64,000 nt of DNA from Certhia americana (taxonomy: Eukaryota; Chordata; Aves; Passeriformes; Certhiidae), in assembly GCA_018697195.1 (NCBI GenBank), contig CM031878.1:35491713-35555712 (forward strand), in the 5' to 3' direction. Shown in pieces: positions 12,901-27,900 of this stretch. The position numbers and the translations under genes are program-made. How positions within the stretch are numbered: the first letter of the stretch is position 1; every line of letters starts with the position of its first letter. Under the pieces are notes generated by a model, which saw only the letters and a list, made by a program, of their open reading frames with translations, was not told the DNA's origin and made no database searches.

Positions 12901-15900
12901 AAACTACATGGACTGCTTTCATTCATGCTAAGTTATGCTAAGTACAAACTGTTGACCCAAAGAGCATTTTAGACATTTTTCAGTCACATGACAATTTGAT
13001 ATGCCTGTGATTCCTGATTCCCATCTGCATCTCAGTTCCAGCTAAAGCATTAAAATGTGTTACAATGAGTTCTTTTAAGTGCAGGATTAGCATATGCAAG
13101 AGGGCAATTTGTTCACTGATGTGTTAATGCTGTGAACAATACTGAATGGGTTGAGAAAAAAAACTCCTTTCATGAAGACTTGGTAAGCCTAGATCCTAAA
13201 AGCCAAGTACATGCTTAGATAAATAAATATAGGCTCATATAAATATATAAGTAAACACACGTCTACATCCATACACGTTTTTCTCTCAAGAGAGAAGACT
13301 AATACCAACATGTACTTCAGTGTAAGCCCTCAAAGGACATATTTAGACCTACCCAAGAGATATTTACTTGCAATATATCATAAACTAATACAAAAATCCA
13401 GTGAACTGTGCACTGAATAGCTTCCCCTTGAAAACCTGGACATCAAGGTGGCTTTGCTCAGACACAAATGTTTAGCCCCAAGGAGAAGGACAAGGAAACA
13501 GGGTACATAAGGCAATCTGAATCCTCTTTTTCCTAATTCAGAAGCTGCACTTTAAAGCCAACTCTAAGCTCTTTTATTCATGACTATTCAAGCTAAACAA
13601 ATGCCAAAGAGCTTACATAAAGCATATAGGAGGGTCTATTGAAATTCAGTATAAAGAAGCTCAAAATAATGTCTTTACCAAAATGTTTTGTAGCTAAAAG
13701 GTGGGCTTGTTGGATCATTGAACTAATTGCCTTGACAAATACATTCGGAATTTAACCCCTTATCTCCTCCCAGATGCAGACAAATTCAGGGATTCACTAA
13801 TCTGAAAACCATTAAAACTCATTTTCAACATTTTAATGTTGAATCCATCATGTTTGAAACAGTAGAAACATCTTAAGAAGCAGCAGAAACACCTTAAGAA
13901 GCAAGGTTCCAATTCAAACTTGATCAGAGATGCTTTCCTCTTAATTTAAGGAAGAAAGTGTTTTAGTTAAGAGATACTTTCCTTAATAAAAATAATTAAA
14001 AATATCTCTTTTACTACTGAAGAGTTTAGAATAAAATAATTAAATTAAAGCAAATGCAATAAAGAGAATAAAGTCAGCTCCTCGCTTTAAGTTTCTAAAA
14101 AACTCTGTGTGAATAGCAGAAAGCTTGCAGAGTCAATAGCTGGAAAAAATTTAGCAAACCTGCTATTTGAAGTTACAGCTTGCAAAATTTGAGAACTGAT
14201 AGGTTTATTTTCTTTTTTTCTTGAATTTAGTCTACCTAGACAATGCTGACAATATTTTATACTGTTTCTCTTGTAGAATTTCAGAACTGTGAAACATAAC
14301 ATAGGAAATCCCAGCTCACACTGTATCCCAAACACCAAAGATTTTTAGATTTTCTTTTTTCTCCAAAAGACTGAGGGTTTCTCCCATGAACAATATATCA
14401 CAAGTCTCTTCTGCGAAACATATCCCCTATGATATGTAACTTACCACATTATTTTAAATCACTGTTCTCTTTGATCAGAATATCCATGCTAGAAACTGTT
14501 GAAGAGCAACTCATTTCTCAACAGCTGCATCAGAAATTGCAGATAAGATTGTGCTCTTTTTATGGCAAAATCTATCAGTAAACTCCAAAATTAAGAAGTT
14601 CCTGTTTTGTTTTCCATGGAAGTTGAAGTCAGTTCTAACAACTGTGACTAAAATCAGGTAAAGAAAAAACAGCTTGCTACTGTAAGCTACTATCATAGTT
14701 CAAACTAACAAATATGTGAGATTTCATTCAACAACATAAAAAATGTAGTTTTTAAAGCAGTGCAAATGGTAAATCCAGAACACTGAAGAACAAATTAAAT
14801 AAACGAAAATACAAATGAGAACTCGTAAAGACATAATCATATAAGTCTTGGGCTATTGGTAACTCTCACCCCTGTAATGTTAAGGCTCAGGGAACAGTGA
14901 GAACAGCGTACATAAAAGCCACATTCCTCATTTCAGCTCAGGTAGAGTTTATACTTGCTGTATGCCCACTTTCAAACAGGGCCAGGCAGAAGGCAGCAGC
15001 AACAGCTTTCGCAGTATTAGAGTCTCCTTATGTTCTCTTTAGAAGAGTAACCTGTTTAGTTCTCCTAACTAGTCTACTAACAACTGACTTATTTTCAAAA
15101 GTAGGACAAGAATTTTTATTTTGGCTATAACTTTTTTTAATAAGTCTACAGAAATTTTCAGTTGGGATTATCTTCAATAATAATCAGCTTATGTGAAAAG
15201 GGCAAAAATATATATACATATGTAGTTTATATCCTGAAGAGAAACTGCATGGCACTGATTTTTATTTTGTCTTAATTTCAATACAGATACATGACTGACT
15301 CATGCCCCTTACATACCTAAGAGTTCAATTTATTAAGGATTACCAATGCAACATTTGCAAATCATGAAGCTCAGATCAGAGCAAGTGGTCAAAATCAGTT
15401 TTATGTGTTTTCTTTCAATCATTTGCTTTATACACATGAAGCCCCTTTTCTTCAAATAAGTCCCAAAAGAAAATAAAAAGGTTTATGTAATACTGCTTCC
15501 TGTCAGAATTATGAGATGGCATAAATGCTGTACAACAGGCAACTTGTGATGTTAAAGCAACTCTGTTGCCAGCAGAAGTTAAATACTGAAAACACCAGAA
15601 GGCAAATGCGAAACAAAAACCTAGTCCTGATGCACAGAAAGAAAGCAGGTCACCTACTAGGAATAAAATGCATATTATTCAAATGCACCTCTTTGACTGC
15701 CATACTCTTCCCCGAAGGAACCACTTCCAAACCTCAACTATGTGTGCCAGAGGTACAGGCTGAGAGCACACAGTATCCCATTTATCACGTTTTCCCACCT
15801 ATAATACAGCACAGACAATTCATACAGAATAGTACATACTGAACTGACAGCTGACTTCATGCTGATCATTACAGCAATTAAATAACAGTATTCACATTAC

Positions 15901-18900
15901 ATCTGCGCATATGGTTCACACCTTGGTACTACACCTTGTCCCAGTTGAGATCTTAGTGCCGGGCTCCTTAGTCCTCTCACTCCCCTTTCCCCCAGAGATT
16001 TGCACACAAATAGGCTTGCTCTGTGTTTGGTCATTCCCTGACTTGCTGTACATGCCAAGGACAGCCACCAGCCATCACAGCCAGTTACCACAGCTAACAA
16101 CTTGGGCTTGCCTGCTTTGCTCGGTGGAGACTCTATGTTTAATTTATTAAACCATGCATGGGACCTCTGCCCTGCCACTGCGCCACACATGAGTGCCATC
16201 TACAGATACACACATACAGACAGGAACACATCCAATTCCTTGCTGAGTAGGCAAAACAGGATCAAGTCTAACAACTGCACCCAAAATGTTAGCTGCTCTT
16301 TGTTAGGACTTGCTGTCAGGAACGCAGCAGATGCTGGAAGATGGCTTTAATATCCCCCAGAGAGGCAAAAGAAGATGGCACTCAAAGCTGTTCTACTCCA
16401 GAATCACCATCTTCAATTTGCTCAATATGTTTACTGCAAACACGCATGTCAAGAACCCAAACTCTGACATATGAAGTCAGTAGGTTTTGTGTCAAATTAC
16501 TCCTGATGGAAAGCTGATTGACTTTACTTTCTTTTCAAGCACCATTTTAATTTACATTGATTTTACATTCAGAAGACATTAAAAAGGAATATGTTGATTT
16601 CAGTATTTTCAAGCTACTGTTTGTCAAAAATCAAGGTATCCATAAAAATTTTACCAGACCACCTCAACCCCGCTGTCCTTTGCTTATGCTGCTTTCTATC
16701 AGCTACAAACTAAACTGCAACATGGCAACCCACAGCTCTTATGCATGAGTGAGCTCTGCAGTAGTCTGGAGCCATTCTTTCTTCAAGAAGTCCAAGAAAC
16801 ATACTTGTGCTATGCTGATCAGTACCCTAAACTTTCATATAACAACTTTTATGAATTTCCTCCCCACATTAAAAGAATGAAAACACAAAACAAAACCAGT
16901 TTGTACATAATATCTTCCAAAAAGTAGCACTCAGTTGTTCATGCTCTGCTTCTCCAAGAATGGGAGATGAAGAATAGGATAGAGAGCTCAGCACACAGAA
17001 TATTTTCCTACTGGAGGAAAAAATCATTGACCTTACAAAACAATAGCAATATTTACGCTTAACAACAAAGGCAAAAAAAGGTCTTGGAAAATTTATGAAT
17101 ACTTCCTAGGCCTTAGAAAATCAGCTCAGTATTTTTCATGAGGACAAAAGATAAACACCAACTAAAGTAAATCCTAAGCACACAATGAAGAAAGATTTCA
17201 CTGTCTGAAAATTACTACTGATACAACAGAGTGCATCAAAACATTTGCATTTCTGTGCTGTCCAAACAGGATACTAGAATAGAGGGAAGACAATTGATAA
17301 ATGAAAACCTACAAGGATTTTGAAAAATGTCGCAAGTATGTTTCCTAAAGAAAGAAATGTGCCCATCAGAGTTCTTTAATATTGACCTCTCTCAAAGCTT
17401 TCAGTTTCAGCTGTAAAACTTGCCTCTTTTGCCTGGCTTCACTACTTGTGGCCAGAATTTGCCACGTTAGAAGGGATGCCTACATTTGCACAATAACATG
17501 ACCTAGTCTGGGATGGTTAGAGATACATCAACCAAATACCCATGTAGGCACACAACTTAAATCTGACAAAACAGTTTTAGCATTCGTGTAGTAAGTGTAC
17601 TATTATTGCTAACTTTTATGTTACACATTACACAAACATGCATTTATCAAAAAACTTTTTTCATTTTCCTTTCTGGAACTTGAGCTAATATAAAAATAAA
17701 TAAATAAATAAATAGCCCTTGCTATTTAAATACAACAAAAGTAGTTAAACTGGCCAAATTAAAAAATAATGAAACCATGTCTTTATATTAATTTATAAAT
17801 ACAAGAAATTCATTAATTTTGGTGTACTTCTAGACATACAATACATAAAAGCTTGTGACTGCTTATTTCTCTAAGGAGAGTTTAAAAAAATCAAAATATA
17901 ATTTAAAACTGAGTATGCTGGAATCTCACAATATGATATAACTCAAAATTATGTCACAAAACCCAATTTAAAACCCCACAGGCAAGCACTAAATTTTAAC
18001 TTTTCAAACTTTGACATTTCAAGCTGTTAGCTTCTACTGATAGTGTTCAAAGGTCATGCTAGACATATTTGATGGAAATCATGCTGTAGAACTGCACAGT
18101 AATACCAAACATCATGGTGAATTTAGGTAACTTACAAATAGCATGGGGTTTGGTGTCTTGGATGATGAAAGCATGCCTGTCAGGATTTTTAGCAGCACCA
18201 TTACTCTTAAAATGTTATTCTGAAAATCAAATTTATTTTATCTTGATGACCCAGATGTGATTTCAACCACACAATACAAAACAGACCTGCTGCTATCCTT
18301 TCTGTATTTGAGACCCATTTTCTACTATCCTTAAAAATGTATTTTATATTAAAAAAATTCCATTAAAAATACAAGATAATTACAGAAGTTTGAAGAGCCC
18401 ATAATTCCCAGCTGATCATTTTAGCCACAGAATTGAACTTAACTATCTCTTGAAATATTCTTTCATTGAAGGTGTCCTTTACTGTTAAGATTTTGATGTA
18501 ACACTGTATTTAAACAATTTAAAGTTCACGTTCACCTGTGTCCTGTATTCAGCTATTTAAGTTAGCTATGTAGTATAATCCTACACTGAGACCAAAAAGA
18601 AATTAGAATGACCATAGTGCAGTTTCCAAAACTCAAATATCCACACAGCAAAATTCCTTTATGATATAAAGCCTCAGATTATTTAAAAGCTAATTACTGA
18701 TAAACCTAGCATAAAAACAGTCTGCTTCAGGTAATAAGAAAGCAATCATCAGTTAGACATATGCATACAGAAGCAACCACAGCAACAATTTTACACAGTT
18801 TAAGTAAAATTTACATCTATAGAAAACTAAGCAAGTGATCCTGCAACTCTCCCACAACACAAAAGCTAGGTTTAATTTTTGATAATTCTCCTTCCATAGG

Positions 18901-21900
18901 CAAGACCTATTCTCAGCTACAATATGAATTCAGAGTTCAAATTTCACAGCATTAAGCATCTGATTTTGAATTCAAACCCTTGACCAAATTACAGGATGGA
19001 CAGGGCAGGGGAAGCTGGGAGCAGGGCAAGGACAGGAAATGTAAAACCAAATCAAAACACAGAGCCAGGTAGGGATTTATACAGTCAACTAATAGCACTC
19101 AAATAAGTAGGTCCTACACAGAGCAAGAAGTCTTTAGTAAGTCAGAGACTTCATAAAAACCCAGCTTAAAATTATTTCTGCAGACACACTGTTATTAATA
19201 ACATTAAGCAGCCTGAAATTAATGCTTCTTGCTTAGAAATCTAAAACTAAAAGACTGTTGCAAGAGATATGCAGATAGTTTCCAAATAAGTTGTTTCCAA
19301 CTAAGATAGTAAACAACCGTCAAGCAAGCCTTATACATACATTATATAAGCAGCAATAAAAGTCAGAAGCTTAGTATTCTACAGCTATCTATCAAATGAT
19401 ATTTCCTAGCTCTTGTCTTTTGTAATTGAGAAAAGGAACAAAATAGAGCCCAAATTCACCTCTGACATAAACAAACAGAGTAAGCTTTGTTATTTAAATT
19501 GACATTAAGTTGCACATGACCATCACTAACAGATTAATACAGCAACATCACTCAAAACAGAACAGCATGAAAAGCAGCAAGTAGTCTTTAGAGGGCTTTG
19601 CAGACAAGGCCAAATCTATTACAGCTTATGTCTACAGGGAAAGAAGTATCACTGTAAGAGTTATACCTGAAGTACAAATTAAGCAGTAATAACATTAGCA
19701 TGGCTTAAACAGATGCAGTTAAAAAAGCCTCCCTAGGGCCAAACACCATCATGACACATTTAAAATTCTCACATTTAAATTTCTCACCTCCTCTCCAACG
19801 CTTATTCCTAAAAATCCTACAGACTAAAGATTCTGAACTAAAAATGCTGTATTTGCAATGCTCTTTTTGATTTGAAGCTTCATGCCCCCTTTCTGCTTCC
19901 AATAAGCAAGCTAAAATTCTAGTTTAGCTAAAAGCATTCTGCTCAGAAACAAAACTCCTTCATACAGTCGATCAAAGAAATGATATGGTGTTCTGCATAA
20001 ACCAAGACATATCTTAACAGAAAACACATACACTTTGTATCATGAAAATAATTAAAAGGAAGACAAAACAAACAGCACAACATCTGATTATTATGTTATT
20101 GGAAATGGAAACATTAGCAGGAATGTTGGTACTTACTGTGCCTGGCTCTCTGTCTGCTCCCGCAGTAACCAAGAGATGGACAGACATGCCCGTTCAGACA
20201 CAGAGGCAAGAACAGAAATAAAAAAGGGGGGAAAAAATTAGAACACAAGCCACACACAGTTTTAAAATGGCTTTTATTTATATAAGTCATTGCACATTCC
20301 TAATACAGTGATTTCCTGAAAATTACAGTATTTTTGTAAACATGATTTACAGTTTAACCATACACAAAGCCTATTTTTATTTCATGACAGAATAAATTAC
20401 TTTCTTTTCAAAAATTAGTCAAGTGCAATTTTGCCCAATATTTAACTAAGTACTAGAATTTAGGCTTATGAAACTAAATAACAGATGCAATTATCTAAAT
20501 CTTTTGTTTGAACACATTCAATTCAAAATTTAACTTCTTGTTCTCCCTACCTTCCCACCCTCCCATTTAACAATATTACTTTCTTTGAAAAAAATCACCA
20601 TTATGCAGTTAAGCAATTTTCCACAATATGGTGCAGGCCACTGCTATTACAACTAATAGGACGTCAAAAGGCCCTGCAAAGGATAGAGCAGCTGACATCC
20701 AGTGATCCCCTTTAAGATACTGAAAAATTCCAAGCTGAATTTTGCTTCAGTGGGCTATATGCAGACATTCTAAAGTTTGCCAACAGTTTTTTCTCATTCT
20801 ATATAAGTTGAATTCTTTAGAGATGCACATAATTTGCAGCAATGTGCAAATCTGACCATGTCCTAATCAGGCCTGCCATGGCGCTCACCTCTGTGGTGGT
20901 CTGCATCATGATGCTTCTTGTCATCTTTTATTGCCAAGTGAGACTGCCCACCCAAAGCACTGGAGAGGGCAAGAAGGCCAGCACTGCTTCCAAGGGGAGG
21001 GATTCCTGGAGGCTGAAGTCCTGATGGATGTGGCGTTAGAGGCACTGGAGGTCCATGGCCATGGGAGAGATGCTGAGCCTGCAACTGCTGCTGCTGTTCC
21101 CAGTGGTATCATCATCCCCAGAAGAACAACATACAGCACATAGTTGGGAAGGATAAGGCAGAATTTTGGTTAATTATTGAGAATCTACAGTGGATTTTGA
21201 CATTCATTTGTTTTCTCTTAATCTAGTCCCTCCCCTTTAGGCCACTGCACTATATACACTGCAGTATATCACACTGAGAGCCACTCTGCTCATGTCCCAA
21301 AAAAGCTAGCTGGATAATACTTATTTTGCCATGAGTAAATTCAGCAACTATAGTTTTTTTCAGGTAGCTACTCTTTTGCTGTTGCCACAGCATCTCTGGC
21401 AACAAAGAACAGCAGCAGAAGAATCCAACACCTTTCCCTTTCTAGAGAAAGCCTTATCACTGCTCTGAAAAAAAAAGTTTCAGCAGCAAGACTGATTTAA
21501 ACTCCTGTCCCTCTCTTCCCTCAATTTGGAAGCAGCAAGTAGATTTTTATCCTGAATATTAAAAAATGTAAAAATATGCTGAATTTCATATTTGGTAAAG
21601 TTTATTTTGCATTGTATCCTAGACAAGATTTTTAGGGGAAAGAGGGGAAATTATTCATGACTTTTATGTTTAGGAACCAGCTTTGTGCTGAAAATCCAGG
21701 TATTTTAGATAGCATGGAATTCTCAACAAAAAAACATACTATTAATTAATACCTCCACCTGTTTCAAAAGGATCTTGAAAAATCAAAATTGTAAGTGGCC
21801 CTACAACCCTGTAACCAATCTGCTAAAATAATCCGTAAGCAATTTTAGAAACAGAGTTTTTACATTAGAATGTCTTCCTAATAGTTTAAATATTAAGGTA

Positions 21901-24900
21901 TTTTCTAGTTAAAACTTTCATGGTTTTATTAATGTTTACCAAGTTCAGCTATCCATTTATTTTGTCCAAAATGCTCAGCACAGGATTTTTTTACAAAAGG
22001 GAAGCTTTAAAAGCACCTTTAGCTTAGTCATAGCTCCCATAATCTGATCCAGATTAACACATATTCTGTCCATCTCTCCTGTGTCCTTGTATCTGGGCAT
22101 ATGAATAGAACAAACCTCTCCCCCTTTGCAATTCTCCACTCTCCCTCTGCTCAAGGCAGATACCAGGAAAAAGCTAGAGTGCCATTCAATTCATGGTATA
22201 GAAAAGGAGACAAATAAATGTATGTCTGAACAGGATGAACTCAAGTTTGACCAGGTGAATGCTAGTGGTCCTGTAGTAGCATGTAAAATTGTTACAACAC
22301 TGCTGGCAGCTACTGTAAATCATACCCTGACTATAGCTTACAATATTTCACCCAACACTCCAAAGAAACTCAACTCAAAATAATGCAGAAATATTGTATT
22401 TCTTTAGGTGTAAAGATTTTTCGAGACAAACTGTCGACAATACTTGTATAACATCTACTGGTATATGAATGAATTTATTTATTGCTATTTATATATATAA
22501 ATACACTTTTACTTCTCATAATACCATCCCAAGATACGCCTTTAGCTGTTTATAAAATTATGCAGACACAGGGGCTGATATTCAAGAGCACTGGGCTGCA
22601 CTTGCTAATTTTTCGCTTTTCTGCTGTCCCAACTGTCATGCAGCAGTCATTTACTTATTTTGCTGTACAAGACAATCTTAAAATTTACCACAATCCATTT
22701 AGTCAATTCTATAAAGCTACACGTTTACCAAATCTTTTTCACACCCCATATCAGTAATTTATTTTTGAGTTCTGCATAAAAAGCCATGCTAGTCTACACT
22801 TCAAAACATAATTCTAATCACCACTCTTTTTAGTACGTTTATCAAACAAGGTAAAAGGGAAGTACTTCTTATTCTTCTAATTTACTGTGTTTATAACAAC
22901 ACAAAAGACAACATTCTGAGGGAAGCATTAGGAATCATTTTGATCTTAAGTAGTTAACACAGTAGACCACTTTCTAAAATACTAATCAGTTTGTGCTAGT
23001 GAAGCTTCACTTAACTGAAGAACTATCAGTAAGGAGGCACTGTAAGGTCTGCAGGACTGCAGAGGTTTAGTTTGGGGGTTTTGTTTGTTTTTTGGATGCA
23101 GTCTCTAAAAGAACAATACAACATCACTCTCCACAGAGACTTTAACAATACCCCAGTAGTTTCCAGCACATTTCCTCAAAACAGGTGATAATCTGATATT
23201 CTGGCAGCCTCTCACAGAGATAGTAACTTAGTCACCTCCTTCCTCATCGACCACTTCAGCCAGTTCAGTCATCTGCACTCCAGCTCTGAGGCAATATGAA
23301 GCAGCAGTACTGTGCAGCATTGTTGGCATTGGTCTTACTTGTCCCCAGCTGCACTACCACCTCACATTACCAAGTTTTGGTGTACAACTGCCTAAGAATA
23401 AGAAGCAATTTATTCCTTCCAAACTGGCTTCATGGAGAAAAGCCTCCTCCCTTCTCTAACAATAAGCCCAAACTAGCTTCTTTAGCAGTGATGGCAAGGT
23501 CAAAACAGGGAACAAGGAGCTGTGTCCATCCTTGTCCCTACCATTTGGGAAAGATTATGAAGATAACCCTTATTCATTTCTCTCCTGCTTGGTTTAGTCA
23601 GCAAACAAGTTAACCCAACTGATTTCAGGAAGCACAGGTTAATGCTTTTAGAAATATTAGGGGCACATTACCTACGATTGCCCTGGCTCTGGTTTGCAGC
23701 CCACATACCACGCATTATCAAAGTCTGACAAATGAGGAACAGTAATACTCTATATAAGGTTCTGAAGCTGAGAGTGTGATTGTGTCCTGTGTTCGCTGGT
23801 GGAACTGCAAGTGGATAGTGGGGAGCAAGGGGCAAAGCATGGTGTGAGAGCTGCAAATGCATTGCAAAGCTGCTCTGCATGTTTTTGTAGCTTTGCAAAT
23901 GGTTACTTACAGGCATAGTACACAAAGATCCGTAAATATGGCACTACATGAAAGTGACTTAAGACTGAAATCCTGATCATGGTCTTTTAAGCCACAAAAG
24001 TTACGTCATGATTTCATGTTTATTATCTGACGTTCATTGCTGTTCAGGACTTTAATATACTGACTTACTGCTTATCTGTTATTTATTCATAATATTATAT
24101 TTATTCATAATATTCATAACATTCATAACAGGTTCTCCCTAAGAGACGAGGGATCATCAATAAAGATGATCCTTTCCAGAAGTTCATATTCTTTTTATTT
24201 AAAAAACTTTAATTTTTAAAAGCATATTTTATTATCTTTGTAGAAGAGATAAAGGGAGTATTTGCTGCACACAAAGGAAGAAAATAAGGACCAGGGAGAG
24301 GGGTAACAGCAGTGTTCACCAGATGCATTTAGTAACTAAACATTTGCCATAGTAGATCCTACTAACAATTATGTTACGCATATAATCACTTTCCCATCAC
24401 TTCAAAGACACTAATGCCTGCTCTGTAACCTTTTAAGAGCTTAGCAGCAGTGAGATATAAAACAGAGTAGGTTGGCAGCAGTATCATGGTCTACTAGGCA
24501 TGTTCATTAGCAGTTAATTAAAAACTAGACATCTGCCGTAAGAAATGTGCTCAAAAAGGATGAGTAACAGGTCTGTCTTAGTACCAATTATTATCATTAC
24601 TTGCAGAGCAAAGGCTGTGTCCACTTTCAGAGGAAAGTGGGAAGGCAGAGAAGAGTGCAATGATGCATACTTAAGTGACTGCACTTAAGATAATTAGCCA
24701 CAGCAGTGATTTTAAAAATATTGGTAGTTCACCCACCATTTTGTTGCAAACCCGAAGTTCTTCATATATGCAAAGGGACAACAGGAATTACAAACTCATA
24801 TTACTGTACTGCTTAGACATAGGTTTTATTGCCTCAGATGTTTATTTTGCAGTGTCTCCAAAACCACAACCATAAAGATCCCAAACTTGGCACATAAAAA

Positions 24901-27900
24901 ACAGCTTTAGTGTTTCTGAGCAAGCACCTCCTAACAGTTTTAAAGGTAGGACTGCTTTCTATTTTACTCTCACATTTTAGGCAAAGTCCAGCTATGAAGA
25001 GATCTTTAATCAGAACTTAAAATGTGAAATTGCATTTTCAATCTCTGACAAAGACTTCCAAAGACAGAGTTAGTATGTCTTTGTGAAACAGAGTTCCTAT
25101 AATTAAACAGTGACGGGTCTCCCTTAGGCTCCTTGCTCATAAAGACAGAGAACAAGCTCCTATAACCTCACCCCTCACTTTAAAGCAGCTCTGTTTAGGT
25201 CTCAAATACCTAATTTTACTTTAACACCTTTTTCACCTAAATATACATTTTTTAATCCTTATCATTAAGCTTTTATAGCGTTCTTCTGTTCTTAAACAGA
25301 TGTATGATTTACTCTCCTGGATCTCTTGAAAAACACTGAATTAAAAATTCAGATGTGATTGTAAATGAACAGTGGGCAAAAGGTTATCCTTTGTCCCAAG
25401 CTACAATAGCTGTCCTCTCTTGTGCTTTTCTAAATAAACACTTGAAAAATAAACACATGAAATTTTTTTCATAATCTTATCAGCACAAACATCAGTAACA
25501 CTATCAACAGTTGCCTCCAAGCTCCATAGAGGTGTTCTGAAAAAAAATCTGAAAAAAACCAAATCATTTACAGGCCTAAAATGTAAAGGACACTATTTAA
25601 TGTCAACTTTTGTAAAATAGAAGAAATGTGATTTTGTATAACTCAAGCAAACAGAAAGACATGAGAAAAGATCATACTACTGTGTTCAGTTTCATTATCA
25701 TATTTGCTTCCTTTCCAAAGGGAAATCTTCCGGTTTTTCATTTGCTTCCTTGAATTTTGTAAGGAAGTGAGAGCCTGCATCAAATATCTGCAGCCAACAA
25801 ACACAAGAGGGCCACTGTCTAAGCACATACAGGTAGTTAATCAAGGAACAACCTCATTGTTTAGAAATAATCTTAAAACTAGTATTGCAAATATGACCTT
25901 CCAAAAAAGGCAGTAACTCAAGACTATGCTCCTGTGACATCCCATGTCTTCCCTTATCCTAAAATAAGTGAAAACCCTGCATGCACAACACACAGTGCCA
26001 GCAGCCAAATTTAGCAGGAGGAAACTCAACAGACACTCTGAGCCATTAACTAATACTTACATTTAAATTTCTGTAAGTACTTTCCAAGGAGTATTTCAGA
26101 TATAGAGAAGAACGTATTTCAGGACAATAAACAATTATGTGGAAGAATATATTCACATTCTTCTACAGAAGTGACTGCATCCATGGACATGGGAAGAGTA
26201 ACAGATACCCTCTGGTTAGGACTTGCAGCATGTCTTTGATATGGTCCCTCACAAAATTCTTGCCACTCAAAGAAACAGTGCATTGAGGGATGGATTATTA
26301 TAAAGATGAGCGTCGGAGTCTGGAATTATGAGGAATATCTCTTTGCATGTTTGAGAGATTTTAGAATCTCTGACAAACAATGTTTTTAACCTTTGTTTAT
26401 GGAAAAAGGGCTTTTAGGCTCTGGAATGAAGCAGAATTTTTAAGAGTGTGTAATAAATAGTAGAACAGTGTGTGGTTTTATCACAAGGTGAGAATTTTAG
26501 ATATATGGGGGTTTTAGGATGGCAAGCAAGTGAAGACAAGATGGAGGAAGCACATGGCTTTTGGGTTTCTTCCTTCTCCTTCCTTACCTCCATCTTCTGC
26601 TGTGAGGTGGCACATTATAGTTGGCTTAGAATAGAGTTTAACCTTCCAACATATATAATAATTATTGGTGAAGAATTATAAATACTGATTACATAGAATG
26701 CAATAAATATCCATGCCACCCTGAGGGTGGGAACATTTAGACATTTAGCATTTGACATTAAGCCTTTTGCACTTTGTAGGGAGCATTTTAGTATTGGACA
26801 TTTGAACATTAGACATTAGGCATTGGACATTAGAACATAAGCTTTGGTATTTGCAATGATAAGAAATAATAAACTATGAAGAGAAAAGCCTAGCGACCAG
26901 TTCTTTCAAGATCTCTGGCTGGTGAAAACAAAACTGTGTACATTCTCGGAAGAAGATAAAACAGCCGGCTGGCAGAGGCACAGAAAACAGAAAAAAAATA
27001 AATTTATCTAATTCCAAGAGATGAGGAACTGGATGGATGACTGTATCTGAAGAGTCAATGAAACTTAACCCAAAGAGTCAATGACTTAACACCTCTATGG
27101 AAAACAAACTAGTGGGGTCCCACAGGAGCTCAAAATGTGACCAACACTACTCAACTATAACACAGGTAATGGGATTGACTGTGCCCTCTGCAAGTTTGCA
27201 GATGACACCCAGCTGTGCAGTTCACTTAAGGGAAGGGGTGACATTAAGATGGACTGTGACAGGTCTGAGAAGTGGGACCGTCTCATGAGGTTCTTGTGAG
27301 TTTCCACAAGGCCAAGCGCAATGTCCTAGACAAGTGACAATTCCTAGACTGGGGGATGAAGGGCTTAGGAATGGCTCTGCTGAAAAGGACTGGCAGGTAG
27401 TAGAAGATAAATCACTGGATTATTGCATCTGCAGTCCAGAAAGCCAACTGTATCCTGGCCGCATCAAAAGAATTTGGCAAGCAGATCAAAAGAAGTGATT
27501 CTGTCCCTCTTCTTCGCTCTCCATCATGAAACACCTTCTGGGGTACCATGCCCTGCTCTGGGGTCCACAGTGCAAGAAAGACATTAAAATGCTACAGCAG
27601 GTTCAGAGAAGGCCCACAAAAATGATCCGAAAGGGCTGGAACCATTCCTAAGAAAAAAAGACAAAGTTGGGGTTGTACAGCCTGAAGGCTCCAGGGATAC
27701 TTTACTGTGATCTTTATACACAAAGTAGGTCTGTAAGAAAATGGAAAGAGACTTTTTACTAGGGCCTGTACTGGTAAGATGCTAAGTTTACACTGGACAC
27801 AATGACAAAACATTTTGTATTGTGGATAGTGAGACAGTGGCTGTCTCATACACGGAAGTGCTCAAAGTCAGGCTGGATGGGATTTTGACCAACCTGTCTC

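Larger units (their letters stand above)
12172..20136 (-). other. TLE1: TLE1 intron 8 (8.0 kb)
   Basis: AT-rich intron with an (AAAT)n microsatellite at 17692-17714 and a 21-bp imperfect tandem duplication at 13861-13902. ORFs of up to about 105 codons near 15.5-16.3 kb have no recognisable domain. No repeat family was identified with confidence. Confidence 0.85.

Noticed and set aside
23296..23613. 105-codon plus-strand frame with a signal-peptide-like start ([19 protein letters not shown])
   Set aside because: No homology recognised, antisense within an intron, no promoter or splice signals. A hydrophobic start arises readily by chance.
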